From the NCBI GenBank assembly GCA_001599815.1, contig BCIA01000006.1:746961-810960 (forward strand): a DNA stretch of 64,000 bases. Reading direction: 5' to 3'. The notes beneath the pieces were generated by a model that was not told where the DNA came from, did not search any database, and was given only the letters and a program-made list of their open reading frames with translations. Source of the stretch: Furcasterigmium furcatum (taxonomy: Eukaryota > Ascomycota > Sordariomycetes > Glomerellales > Plectosphaerellaceae). Of this stretch, positions 22,301 through 32,986 are shown in pieces. Every line of letters begins with the position of its first letter. Positions within the stretch are counted from its first letter, which is position 1. Position numbers and translations under genes: made by a program.

Positions 22301-23491
22301 ATCCCGCCCTTTTGCCTGCCCCTCTACGCTCTGGAGATCTTGCGCAAAATGGCCGACAGATTCCTCGACCATTACGACCGCCTCATTGATGACGGGTACG
22401 ACAGCAACTTCCAGAAATACCGCGCAGCAGCCATGATGTCCACCCGGGCGCAGGTCGATGAATGGGTCCTGGAGAACGCCGACAAGTACTTCGACTGCTC
22501 GGGCTCAGAGACGCTTCCTTGCTGCGAATTCTGCGGACCAAGGTGTGCCGGGTCCTGCATCAGTAGCCACCAGAGCGACTGGTGCAGGGCCGGAGGCGCC
22601 AGCGACACATGGCGCTGGGAGGCCGACTGTCCCCCGACGAGAAAGGTGCAGTCTACGACGAGCGGCGACATCAGCTTCACGTTCAAGAACGATGGCAAGA
22701 AGAAAGAGTTCTACGACGAGATCCTCAAGGAGTTCGGCGTCGCAGAGGAACAGATGCTCGCGTCCAGCTACACGTACAAGAAGCACCAGGCTGGTTCGCC
22801 GTGGAATGAGTGCTCCAACATCGGGGGATCCGACTGCATCCAGGCCAAGTACCTCGACATACCTTTGGCCATCAATTACTACGCCATGCATGTGCCGAAT
22901 CCCAAGGACCTCATGGAGATGGGCGCAGAGAAGGCAGGCGACCTGCCCGTGACCCTCCGCGGCTACGAATGGGGCATCAGGACCGGAGTGCTCCAGGACG
23001 AGCCCTCCGTCATCGTCGACGCCCTCACGATTCCCGTGCTGATCCTCGGCGAGGCCGTCAAGAACATGCAGGAGGTCTACGATATTGCCGAGGAGATCAA
23101 GGAGAGGGAGGACAAGGACCTCATTCTGGCGGTCGTGCAGCTGATCCTCTTCATTATCCCCTTCGTCGGAAAGCTCGCGGGCGCCATGACCGCCACCGCC
23201 CTGTACATCCGGACAGTGGCAAACCTGATCGGAGACCTCGGGCTCATCGCCGTCGACATCTACAAGATCGTGGAAGCAGAGACGGACGAGGAGCGGGCCA
23301 TGCTCGGATTGGGGATTGGGCTCACCGGCCTGGGATCTCTCACGAACATCCCGTCAATCCGCGAGGCGGGCAAGCTGCGGAGGAATACGCCCACGGTTGT
23401 CATCGAGAAGATGCACGTCAATATCAACGACGTACGGAGCTCTCGCAATGCCATGGAGAAGGCGCAGAAAACATGTCCCAGATATGCCTAG
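19398..23491 (+). CDS. Killer-toxin-like GH18 chitinase with LysM and chitin-binding modules (1306 aa)
   Basis: Four exons (19398-21336, 21396-21596, 21657-22022, 22077-23491) give 1306 residues. Parts in order: a signal peptide (about 1-32); an N-terminal region of about 280 residues; two LysM units near 311 (CRWIRVEQGDDCPSLAIKCR) and 375 (CFPYETKPGDSCSFIAASNG); a CBM18/hevein-like module at about 440-500 (CCSVWGHCGTTAEFC); the GH18 barrel from about 524 (YFEGWNKNRDC) with GLDFDWEYP at about 635-643; and a C-terminal region of about 450 residues with a hydrophobic segment (LILAVVQLILFIIPFVGKLAG). This is the subgroup C chitinase plan, related to the Kluyveromyces lactis zymocin alpha subunit. 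The catalytic Glu is present, but the first Asp of DxxDxDxE is Gln. Frame intact. Start context GCCACCATGG. Confidence 0.92.
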
Positions 23492-24432
23492 TCTGGGCTC
23501 CGTGGCCCGCGATTACCCATTGCCAATTGCCATAGCGTACACCAGCGCCACAATAGCTCAATATCACCTTGGTATCTGTCGCACGAAATGAAATGCATCT
23601 GTTAGTGTGACCTGCGGAACAGACAACGCGCGAGAGACCTACTGAGTCCGCTAAACTTCGTAGCAATCCGATGCCCCAGGACGGGGGTCAGAAGCCAGCC
23701 AGGCTGGGCTGCCATGATCTCAATCTCCACGTCGTCAGAATCTGCTGGCGCATCGGCCGCATCGACGTGAGCCCATTTCTTGAGAGTGCTCGCTCTAGAG
23801 GACATGTGGGCCATACGAGATACTGTTCTGGGAATAGCTGATTCAACTCGCTGCAGATACAAGGGGGTTGTCAGCTTCTGAGTCAGTGAGATGCATGCAA
23901 TCAAACCTCAGTCACACGCAAACAGGCCAAGATATGTCAGCCTTGGCTCTAACCGCATCTACAGGATCCAGGTCAGCCGTTGGAACTGTAGAAGAAAGCT
24001 CTTCGACTCAACAAACACCTTCCTGTTTCAGGGGTCAATGTCAGAATGTGGCTGCGTGCCAGAGATGAATCATGATGAATCATGGCGATTTAGTTCATCG
24101 GGGCGGGCAGGGGTGCAAATGGCACACGGGGAACAATACTTCTCGCGACCACGACAAGGCGCGAGACCCCCTACTCCAGCGGCAGGGTAAGGGAGTGCAC
24201 GGGACAAGACGTCCGGCTTCAGTCTTGGCCTCGGGCGTCGGGGTACTCGACTGTCGTTCTGCAACTCTCGGGTATCGTGCGTGGTGTTGGCGTCCTACCT
24301 ACCTTACTGTATAAGGTTCACTGTTCACCTTTGGCCCAACGTTCTGCGTGACTCGGGGGCCCTCCCTGCAGCTTCCTCGAGACATTACACTTACTGAGAT
24401 TTGTGGTCGCCTGCCAACAGCACAGCGCGACA
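23492..24432. other. Intergenic, no supported gene
   Basis: A minus-strand frame at about 23602-23904 has some coding-like composition but no good ATG and no domain. On the plus strand TGTATAAGG near 24308 could be a promoter element for the secreted protein gene at 24433. Confidence 0.4.
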
Positions 24433-25320
24433 ATGGTGTCCCTCAACTTCCTTTTCATTGTCTTCATCTCCGCCACATCGGTGGCGGCTCAGTTCTCCGA
24501 TGCCGACAAAATGAGCCCTGCCCTAGCATTATTCTTCTACTACGGCTATCTCAACGAATGGGGTGCCCACCAAGGCTGGACGACTATTGGCAGCCGCGAC
24601 TGTCGAGACAAACCCAAACCCTGCACCTTTGATGAGTTCCTGGACGCAACCACGCGGGCTGGCGGCAAGGGAGGCTACAGAGGCGGCCAGCGTCTCGACG
24701 ACACGATGTGGGACGCCTCGATCAAGAGGATCGCGGACAGCCTACAGGGCCGGGGCCTCAGAGGAACGATCGACTGGGATCCGCAGAAGCTCATCATCGG
24801 CGCCGGCCCCGACCGGGACGTGTGGGACGACCACATCACGTACGTCCTCAACGCGTTCAACGAGGACCGGGCACTGAGGGGCCACCAGCAGAACTACCAC
24901 AACAAGGCAATCCAGGCCCTGACCCTGATGGCCGAGATCAACGCTGGGGCGGTTTCGAAAGATCTGACACAGTGGTTCAAGGACGAGGGCTTCCTCACCG
25001 ACGTGCCTGAGGCCTACAAAGAGGTCCGGTTACCGGCCGAGGGGGATCCTCCGGAAGGCGCTGTCCGGACTATCATCGACGTTGTCAACTTCTTCAAGAC
25101 CTGGGTTTACGAGCAGGGCCGGGGGGATCACACGTTGTTCGCCGATCTGCCGAAGTACATGAACCGAGAACATTACAACAGGAGACTGGGGGAGAAAATG
25201 GCGAGGCTCCGCCTGACCATTGTCGCATGCAAATTCGGTCCATTGTACCCGGAGGTGCAGCTTCCGCCGATTGACACCAGTCCGGTCAACTGGGGCCCAA
25301 TATTAATGCCCTCATCATAG
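24433..25320 (+). CDS. Secreted protein of unknown function next to the chitinase (295 aa)
   Basis: Single exon of 295 residues with a signal peptide (MVSLNFLFIVFISATSVAAQ). The mature part is hydrophilic and helical in appearance, with only three cysteines (SRDCRDKPKPC near the start, IVACKF near the end), many aromatic and Gly residues early (FFYYGYLNEWGAHQGWTT), and no transmembrane segment. I do not recognise a family. Frame 24403 is open but begins at a GTG; the ATG at 24433 is the first and has the signal sequence. It lies 942 bp downstream of the killer-toxin-like chitinase on the same strand, so it may belong to that cluster, for example as an immunity-like, delivery or chitin-related partner. 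That is a guess from position only. Confidence 0.7.
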   Translation: MVSLNFLFIVFISATSVAAQFSDADKMSPALALFFYYGYLNEWGAHQGWTTIGSRDCRDKPKPCTFDEFLDATTRAGGKGGYRGGQRLDDTMWDASIKRIADSLQGRGLRGTIDWDPQKLIIGAGPDRDVWDDHITYVLNAFNEDRALRGHQQNYHNKAIQALTLMAEINAGAVSKDLTQWFKDEGFLTDVPEAYKEVRLPAEGDPPEGAVRTIIDVVNFFKTWVYEQGRGDHTLFADLPKYMNREHYNRRLGEKMARLRLTIVACKFGPLYPEVQLPPIDTSPVNWGPILMPSS

Positions 25321-25978
25321 CTGTAAGCTCAGTTATATAGGTTATGTATGTCTGGGGTATTTCACGCCAATTCAATGGGGACGGGTACGACGGAAACCTC
25401 GACGTGAGGTTGCAGCAAGCGACTCAAGTACATACTTTCCAATTCTTTCAGTCGATACCGCAGTACCACGACAAGTTGTTTGGCATTGAGCAAGATCTCT
25501 AGCAATAGTCAACCGCTGGTTCATTTCCACGACCGTTAATAATGATATTTGCTCCAAGGCTTCCGAGGGAGCTCAAGGGAGGTAGCTCCAGACTCAGCGC
25601 TGATGTGTCAGGTCTTTACAGCTCGGCACGTGCCCGCGAAGATGTCCTCTTCAAGGGGGTTCCATGGGGTGATGTAGATATTGTCGATAGTCTCGCATCT
25701 CTTTCCAGCGACGACCGTACTCTTTCTGATCAGAAACAAAATCATCCAGAAGACGTCATCGAGGGTCCCAACCACTTCAGTATAGGCCCGACTCCTTCAG
25801 CCCCCCTGGCCCGGAGTGTATTGAGGATAAGCAGATCTATATTGCCTTTGGGCTGTTACCCTCTCAGTCAGACTTTGCCCACTTTTAAGGCAATCAAAGA
25901 GGCGGTTCTCCTCAGAGAAGATGTGTGCCAGCCAACGATGCGGAAGTAATCGTGCAGCAGTATAGGTAGCCGAATTGA
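25321..25978. other. Intergenic with one repeat copy
   Basis: It contains repeat copy B (25816-25949). A plus-strand frame at 25542-25949 runs into the repeat and is not supported as a gene. Confidence 0.45.
25816..25949 (+). repeat. Dispersed repeat, copy B
   Basis: The 134-bp relative of 16381-16513, in the same orientation. It sits about 30 bp beyond the 3' end of the damaged NLR gene. Copy A lies just upstream of the HET gene, so both copies flank recognition-type genes. Confidence 0.65.
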
Positions 25979-28391
25979 TCATTCAGATGTATCTAAGCCT
26001 GACGTTCCCTGATGCGCATCTCGATAATGCTCCCATTCATCCAAGGTCTTCACAGCCAATAAAGTATCTAGATGCTCGGGCCCATGGGCATGTTGCAAGA
26101 ATAATAGACGTTCTTGCATCAGATGGATGGCCTCGTCATATCGTCGCAACCCGTACCAGCCGAGGGCAAGATTAAACTTGCACATCACCGTTAATTGGTG
26201 CTCTTCTCCCAGTGTCAAGCACATCGTATCCAGGGCCTCAGAAATCTTCTTCTCGCCCTCTGAGACTCGGCCCATATGCATCAGAACTGATCCAGCACTC
26301 ATCATGTATGTGAGGGTCAGTGAATGTGTTGGATCGAGCGCCTCTCGTGCTGTTTGGAATGCCTTGCTCAGCAACTCCTCGGCTCGAACGTACTGACCCT
26401 GTGACTGGTGTAATTGGGCAAGTTCCCACATGCTTTGGAGTGTGCTGGGGTGCTTCTCTCCCAGCGCCTGGCAAAAGGTATGGAAAATCTCAATTCCCAA
26501 CTCCTCGGCCTCTTTGAACCGTCCTTGGCGGTGGCAAGAATCGACGAGGTTCAGCACGTTGTCTATCGTGGCAAACTGCCTGTCGCCATGTTCCTCTTTC
26601 CACGACCTCAGCAGCTGATCCAGGAGCTGCCTTGCTTCGTCATGGCGGCCCTGGTCTCCACGGATACCCGCCAGCTTCGACCTGAATCTGAACGACACGG
26701 GATGACTCTCCCCGAATTCCTCAGTCTTTCGGGCCAAGGCAGTTTCCATCATGTCCGCTGCCTCCGTCAATTTTTTCTGTCGTTCAAATGTCGATGCGAG
26801 ATTTGCCATTGAGGCCAGCGTGTTCGGGTGCTTCTCGCCTAGATTTTCAAGATTGAGCCGCAAGAGCTTCTCCCGTACCCCTTCCAGTTCGTGCAGTCGA
26901 CCAACGAGTACTAGGAAGCTCGACAAATTCCGAAGTAACTCTGTCGAGTCGAATTGCTTATAGTAGGAGTCTATCGCATCGGTGACCCTGGCTGCATGTG
27001 GGAAAAGTACCGCGCAATGATCCCACATATCCCCGCCTGAACTTAAATCCGTCTCTGGAAACAGCTCAGTCAGGATTCTCAGGGCCTCATTTACAAAAGG
27101 GGTTCCGTCATCCGGCGGTTTCGGGTGTGCGAGGCTTTGTCTGGTCTCCGTCGAGTCGTTGCTGGGCGTCCGAAGATGGTACAGGGTCGCCTCTTGCACC
27201 AGTTTGTGCATCTCGTAGCGCACCTCTCCCTGGGATGTTCTGCTCTGGCCGAGGAAAGAGAAGTCTTGGAGTCGTGCAATGGCCCGTCTGATCTGGACCC
27301 GCCTGCCGGCTTCCAGCCCTCTGGCGGCTGAGAGTATGTTGAACGGGATATTTTGGTTGTCGATAAATGTAATGACGCAGAGGATGCGGTATGCCGCAGC
27401 ACTTTCCAGCTGGATCTGTTTGACCGAGATACTCCATGTGCTAAGGACGCTATTGGGGAGCTTTGGCCGTCGATAGCGGTCGTGAAGGCTCTCTGCCAGA
27501 ACTTCCCAGCGTTGCTGCTGTGTCCGCAGTAAGGAAAGATACTCTTGCACATCGGTCCTCGTGAAGCGTATATATGCCGCTGCCTGCGAGATGGCGAGAG
27601 GCAGGTATTCAAGCTCCTTCAGCGTCTTCAGACTTGACGATGCTAGCGAGGAGCAGACTCGCCTCCGAGGCTTCCATACGTCCAACGTGGATCGCTTGCT
27701 CTGGCCCCACGAGCTCTTGGATGCGCCCGTCACGACTCGCCCAGAGGACCGTCCCGTTCTTGCCCCGGGGCACATGTTCGTAGAGGTCCACCCTCGCCGT
27801 GTCGACCGGTCCGCCGACGCCGGGTGGCAGCATGCCGAAGATGCCGAGCTCGTCCGCATTGTCGATGACTAGTACCCAGGAGGGCTGTTCCTCGATCTTG
27901 GCACACCGCCCGTAGCAGATCTCCTCCTGTATGGTTCGAGCCGATGTCGAGCTTGGCCGCGATGCTCCCGAAGTCGTATGTTAAGGTTGCTTCGCTCTCG
28001 GCGTGCACCCAGAACACGGCGCAGGCGTCGGGACCGTCGCTCTTGTGTCTCTTGTATGCGTAGTCGAGCGCAATCTGCGTTTTGCTGCTCAAGTCAGCGG
28101 ATGCACGGCCTCGAGGACAACTAGATTGGGGGAACCTCACCACGAGCCGCCGAATCCCCAGAGGGCCAGAGACCGATAGCCTTGTGACAGTATTCCATGG
28201 AGCCTGTCGGTGATTTCTGGGCGATGGACGACTTGGCGATTCTGGTCGTAAGGAATGACGCAGGGGGCCGGTTGGGGCGTGGCTGGCGCCCGTGGCGGAT
28301 AGTGATGATGGTTGGTGGTGATGTCGCCCAGGTTTACACTGGTGTTGTCGCCGATGTTGGCACTTTCAATGCTGCGCGAGTTGGACGCCAT
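25979..28391 (-). pseudogene. NB-ARC/TPR NLR-like receptor with two frameshifts and altered P-loop
   Basis: STAND-type receptor. The ATG at 28391 has good context. Order: an N-terminal Gly/Asn-rich motif (residues 6-25, RSIESANIGDNTSVNLGDIT), then a His/Pro linker, the nucleotide-binding domain with LALWGFGGS before an intron (28140-28085) and KTQIALDYAYK after it, VLVIDNADEL as a Walker B-like strand, LEYLPLAISQAAAYI, a winged-helix-like part, and about ten tetratricopeptide-type repeats to the stop at 25979. Lesions: the reading frame must change near 27900 (after LLRAVC, before KIEE) and again near 27612-27640 (before LEYLPLAIS), each an extra 1 nt or a loss of 2 nt, with no plausible intron. 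In either splice choice the Gly before the Walker A Lys is replaced (Cys or Ser). It reads as a recently inactivated copy, unless the shifts are assembly errors. Confidence 0.75.
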
Positions 28392-28846
28392 GGCGCCGTG
28401 ATGCGTCCGCGAAGAGTCGTTGAGCACGAGGAGGGCAAGGTTCAGCTCGCGACCTGAAATTGCCAACTGCCCGGGCAGAGATGCAGCTCTCAGCCTGATC
28501 CCAGGTCAGGTGATGCATCCCGCTGTCAAGGCAGTCAGAAGAACATGGCCACTCTCGCGACCCAAAATTCGACCGGACTACCGGATTGAAAATCGAATGG
28601 GTATACTTTCAAACAACCTCTCATTTCATCTTCCAATCCTCTCAAGTAGCATCTCATTGCTTCGACATCAACCCCAGATGTTAATTTACCATATGCTCCA
28701 AGAGCTTTCTCAGTGGCCCAGCTACAGCAGCAGCATGGCCAAAGTCCTCGGCCATACTAAATACTAGCTACTTACCCACTGCGAGGATTTATACCCAATT
28801 TCATAAGTGTAGATGTAGCCCTCTTTGAAGTCGCGACTAGAAGCAT
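28392..28846. other. Intergenic between NLR and gasdermin-like genes
   Basis: 455 bp. Upstream region of the NLR gene, whose frame stays open here without another ATG. No gene seen. Confidence 0.5.
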
Positions 28847-29722
28847 TCATTCACGAGCAAAGACAACGACTTGCACTTCTCCAACAGGAATCTCTTCCAA
28901 CGCCATGTTGAGCTCCAGGTTGCTGTAGATCAGGGTGGCATCGACCTCGGCATACTCCATGTCCTCCTTCGCATCATTCCCATCGCGAGAGCCATTCGCT
29001 TGGCCGCTCATGAACGCGGTCCTGTGCGTAAACAGCTCCGTATCACCCCCGCCGCTGCCCCGAGGCTGGATGACGTGCAGACGATACGCGAAGACGACGC
29101 CAGCCGGCGCCTCGTAGCTGTCAATCACGGCACGCTCTCGACTGCTCGACACCCCGGCCCCTATCTCCAGGGGCACCGGCGCGGTCACGGGCCCCGACCC
29201 CCCAAGCTCGGAAGACACTGCTACCTCCTTCTCGTCTGTGACTTCAAAGGAGTCCAGGGCAACGCGCAGCCCGGAGACGATGTAGACAGGCCGCCTCATG
29301 CCGAAGAGGCCGCCGTTGACGTAGCTGCGAACCTCGTCTAGAGCCAATATTGCTCGCAGCGTGTCAGGATCAGGGCTTCTTTGGAAGACCCGCACCTCGT
29401 GGTCTACCGTGCCATAAGAACGGCTTTTGTACTTGGAAGCGTTGATCGAGCCGGACGCAGAAGCCAGTTCGATGAACTTGGCAAATATGTTCGCGCCTAT
29501 GGAGTTCTCGGATGACCTCGAGTGCATGTGGTTTCGCTGTACCAGCGTGTGGACGGGCGGATGCGTGAGATGCGTGTTTCCTGCGCCGCTGTCATCGCTT
29601 GGCACCAGGCGCGCCAGGACCGCCGTGGGCCGTCGCGGATCCTTGAGGATGCTGCCGAGTGCCAGCTCTCCGTCGGGGAGAAACACGAAATCTGGCGCCA
29701 GGAACCACGTCTTGCCAGTCAT
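28847..29722 (-). CDS. Gasdermin-like (RCD-1/HET-Q1 type) pore-forming protein (291 aa)
   Basis: Single exon, 291 residues, close to the size of fungal gasdermins (about 250-290). The N-terminus WFLAPDFVFLPDGELALGSI is like the start of that family, followed by strands and a segment RPVYIVSGLRVA with the character of the family core. A flexible, acidic stretch (about 228-255, with GSRDGNDAKEDMEYAE) precedes a short C-terminal tail. In the known fungal proteins the short C-terminal tail inhibits pore formation until a protease removes it, and the free N-terminal part oligomerises in the plasma membrane. The strongest support is context: the next gene on the same strand, ending 290 bp upstream, is an S8 protease, as in the HET-Q1/HET-Q2 pair. 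The family call rests on memory of sequence style, so a profile or fold search should confirm it. No signal peptide or TM segment; frame intact. Confidence 0.7.
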   Translation of the reverse strand: MTGKTWFLAPDFVFLPDGELALGSILKDPRRPTAVLARLVPSDDSGAGNTHLTHPPVHTLVQRNHMHSRSSENSIGANIFAKFIELASASGSINASKYKSRSYGTVDHEVRVFQRSPDPDTLRAILALDEVRSYVNGGLFGMRRPVYIVSGLRVALDSFEVTDEKEVAVSSELGGSGPVTAPVPLEIGAGVSSSRERAVIDSYEAPAGVVFAYRLHVIQPRGSGGGDTELFTHRTAFMSGQANGSRDGNDAKEDMEYAEVDATLIYSNLELNMALEEIPVGEVQVVVFARE

Positions 29723-30012
29723 GGTAGTGGTCTGGGTTTCAGGACGTCGGATCCGGCGGGGAGTGTGGTCTTGGTCGTGCCGCGTTGTGAGCAGCAGCTT
29801 GGAAGATCCAAAAGGCCGTCAACCGTGGGTCGTCTTTGCTGGCTTCTGAAAATCCCGCACAGCTGAATGCAGGCTCTGCTGCTGAGATTGGTGCCCGCAG
29901 CACTTGGCCACGAGGCTGCATCATCGAGTCCAACCGCCGACCACATGTACCTCCTTAACATGCTCATGTTGAGGCAGCTCGGACCAGGACCGAAGCTCAG
30001 CCTGGTTTACTC

Positions 30013-32986
30013 TCAGTCGAGCTGCTTTCTGTCAACGGCCTGCAAGCAGTTGTGAATTGCGCAGTACCTGGATAGCTCCGTGGGCCTGTCTGTCCAGAAT
30101 TGAATCGGGTTGACAAACCGTTTGCGCCCGCCGCTGTTGTCGTCTTGGGCCATCCCTGTAAGCAGGGCCTCCATGCCTGCGGTCTCTCGCAGGCGGCCAA
30201 ATACGCGCTTCACATTTGCGGCGCCGCCATCCAACGGTACCAACGCCGGGAGGACCGCAACGTACGCCAGCATGGTGACGCTGATGCCCGCCGCCACAGC
30301 GGTCGCGACCGAAGACCCGGGCATGCAGACATCCGTTTCGAATGCTCCATCGATCTTGTCGCAAATGTCCCGTGGTAGATCGTCGCCAAATGTTCCGAGT
30401 ACGACTGGCCCATCTTTAGGAATCCTCGCGTTGGACTCGCAGAACGTCCCGTAAGCGTTGGTGGCGCGGATGGAGATGACCGATGGCAGGTTGGCGGGGA
30501 ATGTCTCGTCCTCCGTGGGCGAGTTTCCCGCCGCAGCAAGAAAGATAGCCGACCCGTTGCGCTCTCGCTGTGCATCCTGTATTGCTTCGCTGATGCCTTG
30601 ATGCTTCTGGGGGAAACCGAATGACATGGAGACGACGTCCGCTCTGCACTCGGTGACTGCCCATCGAATTGCCTGCCAAGGATGATGGTCAGTAGCAGAA
30701 ACTATACATTCAAACGGGGGAAATGCTGCTTCATTCTGGGAGACAGTAGTGTCCAACTTACCCGGGCAATGTTGTCCTGCGCCCCAAGGAGGCCCCTGGT
30801 GCCAACGGCAACCCTCGCCACCACAACCTCCACGAATGGCGACGTCTCCAAGATGAGCCTCGTCATGAAAGAGCCGTGGCCAGATGTATCCTGAGCCACC
30901 TCAGAGGGTTGCATCCCCGTGAAGTCCCTCTGCGCAACAATTTGCTTGGACCTGGGATCCTGCTCGTCAAACAGCGACTGATAGCCCGTATCCAACACAG
31001 CTACCCGGAGGGGCGTGCGCAGACGGAGTTTACGCCGCTTTTGCTCGATTTCCTTGCTGATGAGTTGCAGGTTTGCCAGCCACATCCTATGGTCCACGGG
31101 CTGCCCGCTCAAGAAAGCGGTAGCGGGCTGCAAGATAGCCTGCTCTTCCGGGGAGGGCCTCGGGACACCCAATGAAATTGAATGGATCGGCAAAGAAGTC
31201 AAGCCTGGCTCTTCTACCCGTTGACAAGGCACCGTGGCAAGGTTCCGGATGTAGGTCACGCCTTTTGTCTGACCTGCGAATCCCCTTTTCGAGAGCCACG
31301 CGAGTCGCGCGACCACCTCCTTGTAGAACATCCTCCGATTTCGAGCTGGGCCCCGATACTGGTCTGCCCACTTCGGAGGCTGGGCGAAGGGGTTGCGATA
31401 GGCAGCTTGGCCTGTTCCCGGTATGAAGTTGCTGGCAGTTAGGCAGAAAGCCACCGCATCATCAAAGAAGACCTTGTTGGTGAAGCCATCCCATTTTGTT
31501 GCTTTCAATTCCTCCAGCATCGCCAGTGCCTGCCTGTGATCAGAGTTCATTTGACGAAGGTCGTTATTGTGCTGTATGTGTTTAAATGGCTTGCCCAGGC
31601 CAATTTCGAGAAGTAAGAGCCCGATGGCGAAGATCCGGGGGCTTTGGTGTGTGAAATCACCGCCCTCGACCGTATCTTTGAAGTGAATAGGGGTAATCTT
31701 GCTGTCGAACGGAAACGACAAGTATGACCTCAAGGGCAGTTTGGTCGGAGGGCATCTCGATCTATTGTCGCCGCTCTCGGTATCCCGGTTGTCCTCTGGC
31801 ATGAACCAGATATTGCGACTGTTCCATTGGGCTCGCATGAGATCCGAGTCGTAGCACTGCCAGTAGGTCTGGGCAATGGCGTAGGACAGCATCACTCGGT
31901 CTTGAGGCGTCAGGTGGTAGCCGGTGAGTACGTGGCTGAGTGGCTCTCCGGTCCCTGGTCCAAGGACGAGTTCCAGCACCTGGTTCTGCGGTAAGCGATA
32001 TAAACCCCGGTCGGATTCAAAAGAAAGAATGACCCGGGCTTCGGGCGGTTCTTCGAGCAGTCTGCACAGGCCACCGCGTGGGAGAAACGAGGCATTGCAA
32101 CACTGAGTATTGCTGCATCAGACATGTAATTAGCTCTTATGCGAGGGAAAATAATGTTAAAGAGAGCAAGGGAAGTCACAAGACTTACGTGCTCAGCCTA
32201 ATCTCCTGCCATTGGCTCATGTCCATCGGTGCAAGCAGGAGATCTACAGATGCCTGGGCGGCTCTGTCCTTTTGCTTTGGTTCCGGAGGTACCAGACATA
32301 GACGAGCCGGATGCCAGCCACCTCCGGCTGTTGCAGCGATGTCTGCATTGTGATGCTGCGGCTCACAGGCGGAGTGGAACTTGATCGTTTCCAAGAGGTC
32401 TGCCGAGAAGCAGACCACATTGTTCTGGAGGTCGAGCTGTTGCGCGCTGGCGGGCAAGTTTTCGCTGGAGACGTTATTTTCTGCGTCTCCATGCTGCAGC
32501 TTATTATGAAGTTCGCTACAGCGCTTTTTCAGGTCGTCTACTTGCTTGGCTGTAGATGCATCCGAGAAGAAGCCTTTAAGGGCAGTCCGCACGTCTTTCT
32601 TCCCTACTTGCCCCATGAGACCAGCGAGACGGCCATTGCACTCCCCAAGGAGCAACACCGGTGTCGGCTTGAAGGGTCGCGGCCACTAGGGGGTCCTGGT
32701 CAGTAAGTCTGGACGGCTTGCGGGGAGGGAGGATGTTAAGGACAATGCACATGGCGGTGAGATCTTCGAGGAGACCGCGGCTCAAGCGTTCAATTTCAGT
32801 ATCGACGAGGTAAGGGGGCAGGTCCTTGACGAAAGAATTGATGACCGTCAGCCTGGTCGCGACTTCGATTGCGCTGGCGTGACGGTTTGAGCGCAACAGG
32901 CGAGGCTGTTTGTAAAGATCAAAGATGATTGGGGCTATTAACAGGGCATATGAAGCCAAAAAGCCGCAGATATCGTCGTCGGACAT
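30013..32986 (-). CDS. Subtilisin-like (S8) protease with fungal N-terminal domain, HET-Q2-like (about 920 aa)
   Basis: Exons 32986-32687 (end uncertain), 32640-32189, 32112-30762 and 30672-30013 give 920 residues. The N-terminal 250 residues are helical. Then comes a region resembling fungal DUF7580-type domains (LCRLLEEPPEARVILSFESD, LSYAIAQTYWQCYDSDLMRA, WNSRNIWF). The C-terminal peptidase S8 has all three catalytic residues in order: Asp in RVAVLDTGYQS (about 623), His in DTSGHGSFMTRL (about 663) and Ser in MPGSSVATAVAAG (about 822). No signal peptide, so it is cytosolic like HET-Q2. The first junction is ambiguous: a 46-nt intron (GTGGCC donor) or a 55-nt intron (GTGTTG donor) both keep the frame. 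Expected role, by analogy: sensing a partner and cutting the adjacent gasdermin-like protein. It shares a 328-bp promoter with the divergent PNP gene. Confidence 0.85.

Noticed and set aside
32641..32700. Frameshift in the S8 protease gene between the first and second coding blocks
   Set aside because: A short intron (46 or 55 nt) explains the frame change with all later phases consistent, so I treat the gene as intact.
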